Positions 12,269-24,064 of a DNA stretch of 64,000 bases are shown in pieces. This stretch comes from Bursaphelenchus xylophilus. Lineage: Eukaryota > Nematoda > Chromadorea > Rhabditida > Aphelenchoididae. The position numbers and the translations under genes are program-made. The DNA lies in contig CAJFCV020000003.1 in assembly GCA_904066235.2 (NCBI GenBank), positions 3,906,001 through 3,970,000 on the forward strand. The letters are read 5' to 3'. A model generated the notes under the pieces. The model saw only the letters and a program-made list of their open reading frames with translations. It was not told the origin of the DNA and ran no database searches. Within the stretch, counting starts at the first letter, position 1; each line of letters opens with the position of its first letter.

Positions 12269-13537
12269 TAGCAAAGACATGTATGACTATCCTTCATTCG
12301 GGGGGCACATTTCATTTAGACCAGACCAGGTACTGGCCCAATATATGTAGCTACAGTTCCAAAATTCTTTGATCAGCTGGCGAATGAGTTGAAATTACAG
12401 CCAGGTTTTCAACGCCTTGTCAAATTCACTAGCCAAAATATCAGAATGGCCGTGAAGCCTCAAAAAAAGGCTTGCCAAATGGCTAGAATGGAGGTCAAAG
12501 AACCGGTATTACAATTTTTTTTTCATTAGCCAGCCAAACTGTCAAAATCATCAGTGTAGGTCACATAAAAAAATTGTAAAATTTTTCATTCAGATCTAAG
12601 CTTCACACGTGAGCAATCCCCTTTTCATAGTGTAAAACAAGTCTCAATTTTCGACAAAAACACCTTATCCCCGCCAAACTTTCCCAACGAACTTTGAAAA
12701 CATTCCAAATACCGGCACTTCCTTGGAAACGCCGAATTCATGGCCGAAACGCAACATTTCACATCGCTGCACATAACAAAGATGGAATAAATGTCTCATT
12801 TCTCGCGGGGTGAGCGGCTTTTCGCGTTCCGAAATAAATGCCCTCGAGGAAATTAAATTAACTCATTCCCACTCTTATGAAATTCCGAGTGAGTACAAAA
12901 GATATCGAAACCGAATTAAAATAATATTAGTTTTAATCGAAAAGCGGGGAATTAGGATGAGGAAACGGTATTGGGCAGGGTCAAAGAACACTGCCTTCAG
13001 CGCTGGTCTTATAAGGACCAATTTTAAAAGAGTTTCACCCCGAATTAAACGTATAAATTTTGGATGAACCTTGGCCAAATTGAGAGAAAAAATTTACCAA
13101 AAAATGAAAAAATACAAAATTTTCGGTTCGTATTTTAGGCTCCAAAAACCGAAAATTGCCAGAACTGTGATATTTTGTCTGCGATTTCAAGGGCCAAAAA
13201 ATCAAAAAAGAATATTTTTTTCAAAGAAAATTCAAAAAGTTGCAGCCAAAAACATTTTTGTCTAGCCAACTCTCCTCATTTCCTGTGCTCTCTCGCAAAA
13301 AAGTTATAGAAAATCTTGGCTGCCACAGCAAAAATTTAACTATTTATGCATTTTCTGTTATATTAAAAAATTCAATCTGGCATTTTCTCCAATAGCATGT
13401 GAAATTTTTTTTATTTGTTATGAAAAAACCCCATTGTCCGCCGGCTCATTTTGACCTACAATTGGCCCATGGGCCTACAAATTTTTTTGTTGTAGACAGC
13501 TTTTGTTCCTCTGAGGTTCTACTGAATAATGGTCATG

Positions 13538-13692
13538 GCATAAAGTCACGACATATTTATCGCGGATGTCGCGCGCGGAAAATGAAGTTAGCTCGCGCGA
13601 AAGTTCATGTCGCTAGTGCAAAAATCAGGAATCGCCGCGACAGGTCCTAAAAAAGAAAAAAAAAACACGGTAAAAAGGTTTCGGGACTTTAT
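13538..13692. repeat. Possible small inverted-repeat element
   Basis: A GC-richer block bounded by CATAAAGTCACGA and the near reverse complement TCGGGACTTTATG, with GCGCG-rich words inside. The terminal match is only about 12 nt, so this is a weak call. Confidence 0.35.
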
Positions 13693-14978
13693 GGTATATT
13701 TTATTAAAGCTCTAGTACATTCAAAGTTTTTTTAGAAATTAAAAAACCACCCTAAAAGTCCCTCAAAAAGGTCAAACTTTGATTTTTCATCAAAAAAGTT
13801 TTTATACATAATAGCAATTTGCATCTTTTTTGGGCCAAAACTAAAAAATTTCAGTGCCTTCTCAATTTGCAAAAAAGCAGAGGCATTACATCTTTTTGAA
13901 AAACGAAGCTTATAATTCTTCCGGATCCCCAAAAAATGAAAATTGGCCTAACTAGAACAACGAAGAGCCTTCTGAAGCCGCTCTAAGTTTAAAAGAATAT
14001 TCTTTTCCTTCGATTCCAGGTGAATTGTTCAAAGTTTGAAATGCAAAATAAATGTGTTGAAATGAGCGTGTTCTCTTGGAACTTGCGGCTATTTCTGAGC
14101 ATGGGAGGTACGAAAGAAAGGGCAGGTAAAAATAAACAGGCTTAAAAAGAGATTTTGGTGAAAAGTTTTTGTGTACATGCACTTTTACTTTAGAGAAATG
14201 AAAGTACATTTGAAATTTCAAAAAAACGTCCAATTAGAATTTTTGAAAACCATATAGCTTTGTGATAACAAGCACACATACAATAAACCTTCTCTTTTAC
14301 GAAATATTTTTGCCCCAGTGAGATTTAGAAAGGCTGTCCCAAAAAAAATAGTTTTTCTCTGACCGAGTCTCTTCATTTTCTATACTCTCTCGCATAAATC
14401 TTCTTAAATTGTCGCCCTTGAAAATGCCGCCCTAAAATTTCCAACAATTGACTTGTGACTTACTCAGAATAAGTGTTCAAAATTTGAGGCAAATCCGACA
14501 ATAGCTCACCGAATAAATTCAATTGCATTTCCGAAGTCTTGGTTTTTTGAGTCAAAAAAATTCGATTACAAATTCTTTCTTTGAAAATGAAATTTAGGTA
14601 GAAATGCTGTCTATGAATGCAACCAAATGATTCTCATGTTGAAAAAAAAAGTAAAAAAGTTAATCCCGAAACAATAAATTGCCCTACAACGAACGTAGGC
14701 CTCGTCTTGAAGAAAAAACCAGCCGAGTTTCTCCAGCGAGCCCTTGACTTTCCGCTCGTATGGGTATTAAAAGTCTTAAACTCGGGACGAAAAAAACGAA
14801 GAAACTATTCGAAAAATGGCAAGGTGGAAAGTGGAATAAACAAATTTTAGTTTTGTCGTATGTTCTTGGATTTGAGAGGTCATATTTTAGGTTGATCCTT
14901 ATTTCAGGGGCCATAATAAACAGAGAAAAGTTTTTTTTGAAAATAAAAAATTTAGTTGTGCCAAATTTCATCAAGATC

Positions 14979-15134
14979 TATCAGTCCGTCGGGAAAATAA
15001 TGTGGATTTGTCGCAGCAAAATCTCTGGCTTCTTCGCCGCACCAAATCCCCAGCTGCGACTAGGCGTCGCCATAGAGATGATATGTGATTCCAACGCACA
15101 AAAAATCCTCATTATTTTCCCGACAGACCTGCTA
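14979..15134. mobile_element. MITE family C, copy 1
   Basis: Begins TATCAGTCCGTCGGGAAAAT and ends ATTATTTTCCCGACAGACCT. About 155 bp with a GC-richer centre containing TTTGTCGCAG. Closest to copy 4 at 36101. Confidence 0.8.
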
Positions 15135-15662
15135 AAGTCATCATTTTAAAAATTTCAAACTAAAAGCCACCCAAAAAATCAAAATTCCAAAAAAATGTCA
15201 CTTTATTACACCTATACACACATATATACGTTCTTATTTTCCCTCCCCAGCAACATTCGCATACGTGTCCTAGGTGAGAGACAAGATGATCTACAACAAA
15301 AGACATCGCCGAGTAAACACCCATTCTTACTTTATACGATTACATCGCCTCAGTTCCAAAACAAATTATCTGTAGGCGCGAAGAAAAAGAATTTCCGAAG
15401 GGCGCGTCAGACGCGAGAAAAATGAGATTTAATCCGAACGATATTTATGCCGCATTAAGGCCGATTATTAGAGAGTTTTTTTGGGGGGAAATAGTAGTTC
15501 GTTGAGGCTGCGAAATTTTGTGGTAATTTGAAAGTTTTATTCAGGGCTATATACTCGGAAATAAAAAGGTTTATAGAGAGTAATTAGAGGTCGGAGGGAA
15601 CTACGAGTGCTTTGTAGTACTAAGTAAGAGTTTACTGAGGATCTGGCGATTAATTTTGGGAA

Positions 15663-15925
15663 TGGAAGTTACAGTAACCAAGTGGAAGTGGTCAACTTTT
15701 GCAAAGTTTGGAACAAAAAAACCTTGTAGGTTTTCTAAGAATATCTGAAAAATTTTAGACATCACTAGATCGCGTTATGCAGAAATGACTGAGATATAAG
15801 CCAAAAATTAGTGGCAAAAGTTACAGTAACCCAATTGAGTTACATCAAAACAAAATTTGGCCAAGTCAGAGGGACATCTTTTAAATTAAATTTGGAAATC
15901 TTCAGACCGCGTTATGCAGAAATCA
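15663..15925. repeat. Degenerate direct repeat
   Basis: Two units share AGTTACAGTAACC(C)AA at the start and CGCGTTATGCAGAAAT at the end (near 15773 and 15907). The second word also occurs as a doublet in copine intron 1 near 7150-7175. No function evident. Confidence 0.5.
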
Positions 15926-17791
15926 ACATGTTCAAAAACCCATTTTTTTTTAATTTTTGAATTATCTTTGCCTCAAATTTTTTTTTTATTTTTGCAAAAT
16001 TTTTCTGGCCAATTTTTTTCTTCCTTCTCAAAATGACGGATTTTTTGCCCAATAAAACGTCATTATTTCAAAATTTTGAATTTGCCGTCATACAGAAGCC
16101 GCCAACGAAGCAGCAGCGACCCGGAACCAGACCCACTGAAACCATTGGCCTTTCATCCCCCGAAAAAATTTGGTAAACGACAATTACGGAGGGTCGGGCT
16201 TCTTAAGGCCTTGACAAATTGGCTTTTACAATGCCGCAGGGCATGTCAGCATTCTCCGAAATCTCGAAGATTTTGCACAAAAACAAGCGCCTTAAAAGGC
16301 CCAAAAGATTTTAACGATTTCAGAAGAGGACACAACAATCTTCGACTAAACAGTAATGTAATCTGAAATTTCCGCAAACGAATCGCGGAAAGTCAAATAA
16401 GGCCTGAGGCAATGAGACGGAAGTCGGCGGGTCGAGAGGAAGTCAAGGAGGTAAGATATACATCAAGGCAGTTGTGTCGGCTTACGATAGCTGAGATGCT
16501 CGAGGTTTGCGGCTTTCCAGCGAACAGTTGGATAGATCTATGATTGTAAGGAAAGTGCTCAACGGAAGTGCCTGAATAACCGACAAATTTTGCACATATT
16601 TACTATCTAGGGCATAAATCAATTTCTGAAAATATTAGCACACGCTTCGAATAAAGATTCAACAATCATGAATGCGGGAAAAAGTAGGATCATTAGCTGA
16701 AAAATGACTTTTCTCAAGGGTCATTCTTGGGGTTGTTTCTATAAAATTTTGCTTGAAATTTCTCTTCAGACCGTACTTCTATCTACTGCAGAAAAATCCG
16801 GCTTATTTTTAATTATCATTACAAGCTAGCCGGAATTTTTAACATCTTGCTGGACCGTCATTTTGGAGCAATACATGATGTTCTCAATGGGAATACTATT
16901 CTTTACCCGAACACACAGTTCGCATATCTTCCAAATTTAGTATATACGTGTATCTAATAGCCAGCCACATATTGATTCATGAAGATAAAAGCTCGCGCCT
17001 TTCGTAAGCCAAGATATTCATGGGTACCTACAGAAACTAAAATGAAAATCAGAAGTCGGAGAAAAAAGTTATTCAGCCATATTTTTTTGGATTTATGAGA
17101 TAAATACCAAAATATTACCGTATAAATTGTAAGTTCCATCCCCAAAATGATATTCTAGCCCATTTCCCTCCCTCTAAAGCCTGTTTCATCCTGTGTAAAC
17201 CCTACAAGACACACTTGTAGCACCTCTCAAAGGCCATTTCGAGCCATCTTCTCTTCGGAAATGTCATCAAATAATGTCACACAAAAGATATTACCTCATT
17301 TCTTTTGCAGTGAAAACAAAGAGGGTGTTTCATTGGTCATGCGATCCGAAGAAAAGGATATTCCATTTCGATTTGTAAACCGTTTATCGGAGAAGCGGAT
17401 TAAACGAAATCTTTAATCAGAGCGAGTAGTCGTAATCTTAATCTCCGCATGCCATAGTGCTTACACGTGATGAACAAGCGAAACATCTCGTTACATCATC
17501 AAGATATTTACAATTTAATTCGGATATTGCGGCTAAAAATAGAGGTTTGGGGGCAATGATTTGTGGGCAGAAAGTTGCTCGCAAATATTCTGCAAATGCG
17601 ACATCTGCACGAAACTTTCGGTCGATGGAAGATTCTGAGCAGTTGTCTAAATGCATGAGGTTTTATTCCCACCCATTTTATCAATTTTTTTGCATATCAT
17701 CTATCTAGTCCGTAAAAAATTGCGGAAATTTATTACACGCGTGACCCGTAACACTAAAAAATTTTGTAAAAAGACGGGGCCGGGACTACTA

Positions 17792-18027
17792 CAGTGGCCC
17801 ACCTGATCCAGTGGCAAAAAACTACCTTTTTGTAAACGGGAAGTATTTTAAAAGTAGCAGAATACCTCCCTCTGCAAGTGAAAAAACTCTGATTTCAAAA
17901 GCCCGCTTTTTTGTGAAGGAGAAAGGCCTTCAAAACAGAGTTTTTTTTGTTAGAGAGGGAGGCATTTTGCTATATTTTTTGATACTTCCCGCATGCAAAA
18001 TGGTATTTTTTTGTCACCGGTGCACTG
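17792..18027. mobile_element. MITE family A, copy 2
   Basis: A 236-bp copy with termini CAGTGGCCCACCTGATCCAG and ...GGTGCACTG, flanked by TA. The right TA (18028-18029) is also the left edge of a family B element, so two miniature elements abut here. Confidence 0.8.
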
Positions 18028-18216
18028 TAGTCCGTTTGACAAGTCGCTGAAGTGATTTTTGCGACATGCACTGTGAGAAAGCATAAGTGGACCTTGAATA
18101 TAATTTGTTGATTTTTGCCCCATGCAATAAGCTTTTTTGGGCTGCCACTTTTACCTTGACCTTTTTTTGGACAGTTGATCTCGTAGAAATCATTTCAGCG
18201 ACTTTGTCAATGGCCT
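18028..18216. mobile_element. MITE family B, copy 1
   Basis: Begins TAGTCCGTTTGACAAGTCGC and ends with GCGACTTTGTCAATGGCCTA, an imperfect inverted repeat. About 190 bp. It contains GCGACATGCACTGTGAG, a decayed version of the GCACTGTGC palindrome found in copy 2 and in the 34-kb array. Confidence 0.75.
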
Positions 18217-18862
18217 AGAATCCTAAAATTGGGGAAAAGGAATACAAAATCGATCTTTTGGCTAGCCAGGTGAATTTTTTGCTAGTCCATCCTGACAAAC
18301 CCCGATACATACTGTTTTTTCAATTGCCCTGGCCTTAGTAAACCACAAAAAAAAACCAAATTTCACCTCAAACACGCTCTAAAAATCTTGGTATTCTCTT
18401 TAAATCCGAAGCTTTTATATTGCCCCATATTGGGCCAAAATCAGAAATCACTTGATTTATGACACCCCAAAGAATATTTATAGCAGCACTTACAACTCCA
18501 CACACATCATCTGCACACGCCGCAATTCTAATTTCGATCCTTTAGAGTACAAACCGGGCTGCTAAGCGGGTCGAACGATGATCCCCGCAATTGCCCAAAA
18601 CCAAAGCCAAATGAATGATGTGCGGTGTCAAGCGCTTCGTTTCAAATTGGTCCAGATGTGAAGTGTGTGTTCGGTTAAAAGTCTTTTTATCTTTGGATAA
18701 TAAAATAAGGGAAATACAAGAACACTTTCTTGTAGTTTATCATTTATTTTGGGTTTTTGGGCAGGTGGGAGAGATGTAATGTGTCTTTGATTAGCCTTTG
18801 AAATTGCGGTTTTACCGAGTCCACAGGGGAGCACTGTAGCGTGCACAGCGTTCTGATGTTTT

Positions 18863-19111
18863 TCGCTGACGATAAGTGTCCAAAAAAAATAAAAAGTGGC
18901 CATAAGGTTTTGATTAACTTCGAGATTATTGCCCCAAATAACCAGCCATCAGCAAGCAGCATGGAAACGAAATTTACATATTTGAAAAGGAAAGCTACTG
19001 TACAGAATACTTTTTTTATTTTGTTGTTGTCATTTCCGGCTAGACATAAACACACAAAAACTCTATGGCCACTTTTTCGACTTTATTTTTTTCGGACACC
19101 GATTAGTCAGC
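18863..19111. mobile_element. Inverted-repeat miniature element
   Basis: The left end (GCTGACGATAAGTGTCC followed by an A-run and AAAAAGTGGCCATA) pairs with the right end (TATGGCCACTTTTTCGAC ... GGACACCGATTAGTCAGC). About 250 bp, non-coding, no second copy seen in this window. Confidence 0.7.
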
Positions 19112-19909
19112 AAAAATTTCGGAAAGCTGTGGCGTGGAGAATAAACATAAAAGTTTAGAAAATCATGATGGGAATGGCAATCCGGGATACGAAATTTTTA
19201 GGATGATTGAGGATCTGACCAAGCTAGAACAATTAGGCCCAAACTTTGTAAGGCACTGCGTCTCGGCTGCTAAAAGTTTTCACTTGTGTCTCCCAAATCC
19301 GTTAACTCTTCTTCGTCAGAGAAAAAATGCCTGATGTGCAAAGCCCATACTTCTACAAATTAACAAGGTTTTTAAGCCTATACGTATTTTAAATTTTTTT
19401 TTTGTTAGAATCGAGCTTTGTCTTAGCAGCGAAACACCGGACTGCAGGCTGGCTGAAGAATTTATTTTGATGCCAATATGCAGTCTTAAACTGAAACCTG
19501 TGGCGATGTTTTTCCTGTCAGGGTTGCGGAAAGGAATCACGGAACAACCATATTACGTGTACTAATATGTATAAGTGGGAAATCTTTGCATATGTGCTAC
19601 CACAATTATTCACATGAACTTTCCTCATTTTCAACAGTCTCTTGACTGCAAAAAATCGTTGAATTTCATCGCGAGGATCGCTGAATGACACCTTTGCCAA
19701 TGTTCATGTTTTTTGTGACGTCAAGTCTTTTGTCGCTCCAAAAGTGCTTCGTGCTTTTCAGACTGATGTATCGGCTGCCTGCAAAATAAAATATTTGGGA
19801 ATTGACAGATGTCATAAATTCCCGCAAATTTGGAAGAAGCTTTGTTTTTTTGCACATTAGCCACTCCCATAACAAAATATAAAACAAAAACAAATGAAAA
19901 AAATATGAC

Positions 19910-19915
19910 TTTATT
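19910..19915 (-). terminator. Poly(A) signal of the tetraspan gene
   Basis: TTTATT on the plus strand is AATAAA on the gene strand, about 135 nt after the stop codon at 20049. Confidence 0.5.
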
Positions 19916-20048
19916 TTTCCAAACTCTATGTACATCTTATACATAATTAAGAGCAAACAAAAATTCAAAATTTTCTCCAAAAATATGACCAGAGAAAGCT
20001 ATTGAAGACAAATACAATAAAAACAAAAAAAAATTCAAAAATTTTTCA

Positions 20049-20838
20049 TTATAACAGTCTGATCGCGGGATCAGGATTTTCTTGCACCGTGATTTCCTCA
20101 TTCAAGTATCGATATCCCCGATAAACAACGCGCAATAAATAATACTCCACAAGGCCAATACCCAAACATAGCAGGGAAATGATGATGACAAAGAGGAGAG
20201 TCATCGCCTGGTCCTCTTCAAAGTATTCATTGGCTCGCAAAGTCTCGGGTAGCCCCACAATTAATGCGGTGACTCCGAAAAAGAACATCACCACTGCCAT
20301 CAACATCGTGAAGACTAGCATCATTCCCTGAAAGAAAAAATTTTTTATATTTACATTTTTTTTTGAGTTGATGAATTTTTTTTACTTTTTGAGTAGACGA
20401 AATCTTGTTTTAGCAAAGTCACTTACATTAATCACCAAATGCGGCCAATAACAGCACGGGATTCCTTGTCGATTCCCCACCAACAAACACCATGGTGAGA
20501 TGCCCGAGGCAACGGCGACGAAGATCCCACTGTATTCTTTGATCGCTATCGACGCGGCGACCATGGGAAATGCGGAGAGACCCCATTGGATACAGCCGAA
20601 GAGGGCGATGAGAAATACTCCTTGCTGAAGATAATTGTGGTTGAAAAAAGTTTAGAATGACGGTAATTAAGGGTTTTTGAATTATAGACATTGTTTATCA
20701 TCACGTATTTTACAAATTTTATATTTATAAAAGTTAAACTCCAGCCTTTTTCTAGCAAAATTTTGTGATTTTTTAGGTGTAACTTACATGAACATGTGTA
20801 CCACACAAACATAAGTAGTATTCGTCATACTGGTTCAT
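20049..20838 (-). CDS. Four-pass membrane protein, LAPTM/DUF7027-like
   Basis: Three exons join in phase (20838-20788, 20624-20427, 20327-20049) to give 175 residues. The N-terminus MNQYDEYYLCLCGTHVH is a short Cys/His-bearing cytosolic segment. Four hydrophobic stretches follow at about 18-38, 41-70, 84-108 and 125-148, and the tail is acidic (NEEITVQENPDP). This layout resembles small nematode tetraspans related to lysosomal LAPTM proteins, but no diagnostic motif settles it. The start is chosen because a TTTTTTTCAG acceptor lies only 6 nt upstream of the ATG, as expected for a spliced-leader site. A short open frame further upstream (21064-21000) was not included because it ends in a stop. 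Confidence 0.7.
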
Positions 20839-21797
20839 TCCACCCTGAAAAAAAGAAATCATCGGTTGACAGTCAACCACAAGAAAACAGAAAAAAATAA
20901 GATAAAAATCGGTAACCACGTATTTTACAATAAAAATTATAAATCAGAGTACATGATAAGTAAAAAGAAAATAGAATCAAGAGAAATGAGAAAAATCTTA
21001 GAAGCCTGAAAAAGTCTCCGGAACAGCGTCTTTGGCGTGGAAATACGGTCTGTAGACGATCCACATTTCTAAGAGATGATAAATGGTTTCAAAATCAAAA
21101 AAAGTAGCAAATTTCTCCCCAACAAAGATCTAAATTTTGGAGGCGTTTACGTAAATTCGAAAAGTCATAAAGTATATGTAGCCTCAGAATTTAAATCTAT
21201 AAATTTCATTCCAATTTCTGGGCTATAAGATCAACGACAGGTCTTCAATGAAGACAAAAACCCCCGTCTTTAATTTCAGAGAAACAAAATTTTTTCTCCC
21301 ACAAGAAACAATTCAAATAAATCTTCCAAGACTAACAAGACTGATCCCATTTTAACGTCAAATTTGAAATGCAACAAACTGCTCGGCACTTCTTACTACT
21401 TTGTCTTCCGAAACGGCTTTATGAGTAATCTTTATGGGGAAATTGAAAAAAAAAACAAATCCCAAAAAAACTCGGAAACCCCGTAGAAAGGAGAATGAAA
21501 CAAACCCGGGGCCAATTCTTTTTGGGGCTCTTAATTCTTTTTCTATCAGTTGGAGAAACTAACTGCCCGAAGACAACGGACAGTCCCAGTTCGAATGAAG
21601 ATTAATCTCGAGATTGTTTTTGCTTTTTCAACGATAATCTAAAGAAATAGGAAGTGAGAGGCGCTGTAAAAAAATTATGTCTGACTTTTTCGAATTTTAG
21701 GACTTTTGGCATTAGACGGTGTAAAATTTCCACAAAAAAAATGTCCTCCAATCACGAATCCGAGAATTAAAGCTGATAAACCGATTCTGCTTGTTAC

Positions 21798-21986
21798 TAG
21801 TCCGTTCGCAAAGTCGCTGGAGTGATTCCGCGACATGCAATGTGCGAAAACAACAGTCCGCCTTGCACTGTGCAACTTCTTGCTTTCTGCACCGTGCAAC
21901 AGGCTTCTTTGGGATGTCGCTCGCACCCTGACTTTTGCACTGTGCATATCGCCAAAAATCACACCAATGACTTTGCGGACGGACTA
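21798..21986. mobile_element. MITE family B, copy 2
   Basis: Begins TAGTCCGTTCGCAAAGTCGC and ends GACTTTGCGGACGGACTA, an inverted repeat of about 18 bp that continues inward with GTGATT / AATCAC. The centre holds GCACTGTGC (twice), GCACCGTGC and GCAATGTGC, the palindrome of the 34-kb array. About 190 bp, non-coding. Confidence 0.82.
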
Positions 21987-22649
21987 TGTAGTGTTACCCT
22001 GGTCCATCAAGGACGGTGAATATCACCGTTGCGCCTAAAAAATAAAAAAAAAATTTAGTCATCGCATAACAGGAAAGTTTGTCAAAATCTGTGCACTCAA
22101 AAGAATCGAAGAGTCTCACTTGGGTTTTATGGTTTTACATGTTCCCCATGTAAACCTGGTCCGAAGCGGACACCTGGGGGAAGAACGCATCTGGGCAAAC
22201 AGTGCACTTTGATGAAAAATTATATGTTAAAAGACGATTTTTTGGCTCGCTGCGTCAGCGGTGGACATAGGAAAAAATTGATTTTGAGTTTTTTACATAA
22301 AAATGACCGCCGACATGTGCTAAGGAAAAGCGAACAACAGTTTTTCTCAATTCTGCCCGGAAGGCATAAATTTGCTTATATATGTCTTTTTTGGAATTTT
22401 CGACTTGGCGACGTCATAGAAAGAGCAAATCACCCAAAATTTTGCTTGTATACGTTTTCGACCATTGGGAATTCATTTTTTTGAAAATTAAGTCTCTCAG
22501 ATTACTGTAACATAGGCATATTGTAATCCGGTCGATAAAAATCGACCGTAACTCCTTCGTATCAAAAATCCCACAGGATTTTATTTCAGATTCGGAATCA
22601 GCATAAAATTCTGCATATTATACACATAATGTGAGGTCATAACTCCAGG

Positions 22650-22726
22650 GGGGAGATCGCGTAGTATATTGGATTTTGGCAAAAATTACGTTTGAAAGGT
22701 CGCGGGTTCGATCCCCGCTTGGTGCA
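22650..22726 (+). repeat. tRNA-like (SINE-like) module, left arm
   Basis: An A-box-like stretch TCGCGTAGTATATTGG (22657-22672) is followed 33 nt later by a perfect B box and T arm: GCGGG TTCGATC CCCGC (22702-22718), then TTGGTGCA in acceptor position. The 5' side does not pair with TTGGTGC, so it is not a functional tRNA; it resembles a tRNA-derived polymerase III promoter as found in SINEs. Confidence 0.6.
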
Positions 22727-23553
22727 AATATTGAAAACACGGCGGAAATTGCGTTTAATGGACACCTAGGGGTTATATGAGATACACTAAGCAATTTTAA
22801 ACATTAATGCATATCTAATTGCGATTAAAACTTTTTTTATATAATTTTTGGAGACTGAATATACAAAAAATGAAATTGCTTCAAACCGCTTGAAATTGGC
22901 AACACTTATTCTAGGGTCAATTGTAAGAAACTTTTGTGTTAACTTTTTTTGGCAGATCACCGTACCATGGATTACTGTAGCATTAAACGTGTCCTGATTA
23001 ACAGCAATTTTCTTCAAAATTCTTGCATAAAATATTAAATCGTTTTAATTAGTCGTTTTAGACAGCGAAAAGATCCAGTTTCTATATATGAAAGAAAATT
23101 CGACCTTAATTGCAACGCGTCTTGATGTCATAATCAATTGGTGAAAGTGCGTCAAATAACTCGGCCATTCCAAACGGTACAGCCATAAAAAATTTTTTTT
23201 GTACACAAGAAAACCCTTTCTTAACCATTCTGAGCACAATGATGACAATGCGACTTCTATGCGCCATGTGGTACACGAAAAACCAAATCAGGTTTAATGT
23301 TACAGTAATCCATGGTACGGTGATCTGCCAAAAAAAGTTAACACAAAAGTTTCTTACAATTGACCCTAGAATAAGTGTTGCCAATTTCAAGCGGTTTGAA
23401 GCAATTTCATTTTTTGTATATTCAGTCTCCAAAAATTATATAAAAAAAGTTTTAATCGCAATTAGATATGCATTAATGTTTAAAATTGCTTAGTGTATCT
23501 CATATAACCCCTAGGTGTCCATTAAACGCAATTTCCGCCGTGTTTTCAATATT

Positions 23554-23630
23554 TGCACCAAGCGGGGATCGAACCCGCGACCTTTCAAACGTAATTTTTG
23601 CCAAAATCCAATATACTACGCGATCTCCCC
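23554..23630 (-). repeat. tRNA-like (SINE-like) module, right arm
   Basis: Inverted copy of the module at 22650-22726. The reverse strand again shows GCGGGTTCGATCCCCGC and the A-box-like stretch. The two modules point toward the centre of the fold-back element. Confidence 0.6.
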
Positions 23631-24064
23631 CCCTGGAGTTATGACCTCACATTATGTGTATAATATGCAGAATTTTATGCTGATTCCGAATCTGAAATAA
23701 AATCCTGTGGGATTTTTGATACGAAGGAGTTACGGTCGATTTTTATCGACCGGATTACAATATGCCTATGTTACAGTAATCTGAGAGACTTAATTTTCAA
23801 AAAAATGAATTCCCAATGGTCGAAAACGTATACAAGCAAAATTTTGGGTGATTTGCTCTTTCTATGACGTCGCCAGGTCGAAAATTCCAAAAAAGACATA
23901 TTTAAGCAAATTTATGCCTTCCGGGCAGAATTAAGAAAAACTGTTGTTCGCTTTTCCTTAGCACATGTCGACGGTCATTTTTATGCAAAAAACTCAAAAT
24001 CGATTTTTTCCTATGTCCCGGGTCCATTACGGGCTGACGCAGCGAGCCAAAAATCGTCTTTTAA

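Larger units (their letters stand above)
9622..20048. other. Repeat-rich intergenic region, no gene recognised
   Basis: More than 10 kb between the copine start and the 3' end of the tetraspan gene. The part next to copine (9622-10000) is GC-rich and probably holds its promoter and 5' UTR. The rest is AT-rich and carries the small inverted-repeat elements and direct repeats listed separately. A further pair of short inverted repeats (TCAACAAGAGC at 10509 and its complement at 10565) is visible. No open frame here resembles a known protein. Confidence 0.55.
22231..24060. mobile_element. 1.83-kb fold-back element flanked by TTAA
   Basis: Two arms of about 770 bp (22231-23000 and 23289-24060) are near-perfect reverse complements around a spacer of about 290 bp. 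The outer ends read AAGACGATTTTTTGGCTCGC on both sides, each bounded outside by TTAA (22227-22230 and 24061-24064). Small differences include an extra CCCGTAAT-like stretch in the right end. The arms carry no recognisable protein. Each contains one tRNA-like module. TTAA is the target site of piggyBac-type elements, but because TTAA is palindromic it could also simply be part of the inverted repeat. Confidence 0.85.

Noticed and set aside
16076..16366. 96-codon plus-strand open frame
   Set aside because: Arg/Ser/Lys-rich without a recognised family; likely chance in non-coding DNA.
21000..21064. Extra 5' exon of the tetraspan gene (MWIVYRPYFHAKDAVPETFSGF)
   Set aside because: The frame ends in a stop before any donor that would keep phase, and the exon at 20838 has a convincing trans-splice-like acceptor.
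22650..22726. Functional tRNA gene
   Set aside because: The T arm is perfect, but the acceptor stem does not pair and the D and anticodon arms are poor. An inverted copy sits in the other arm, fitting a SINE-like module.
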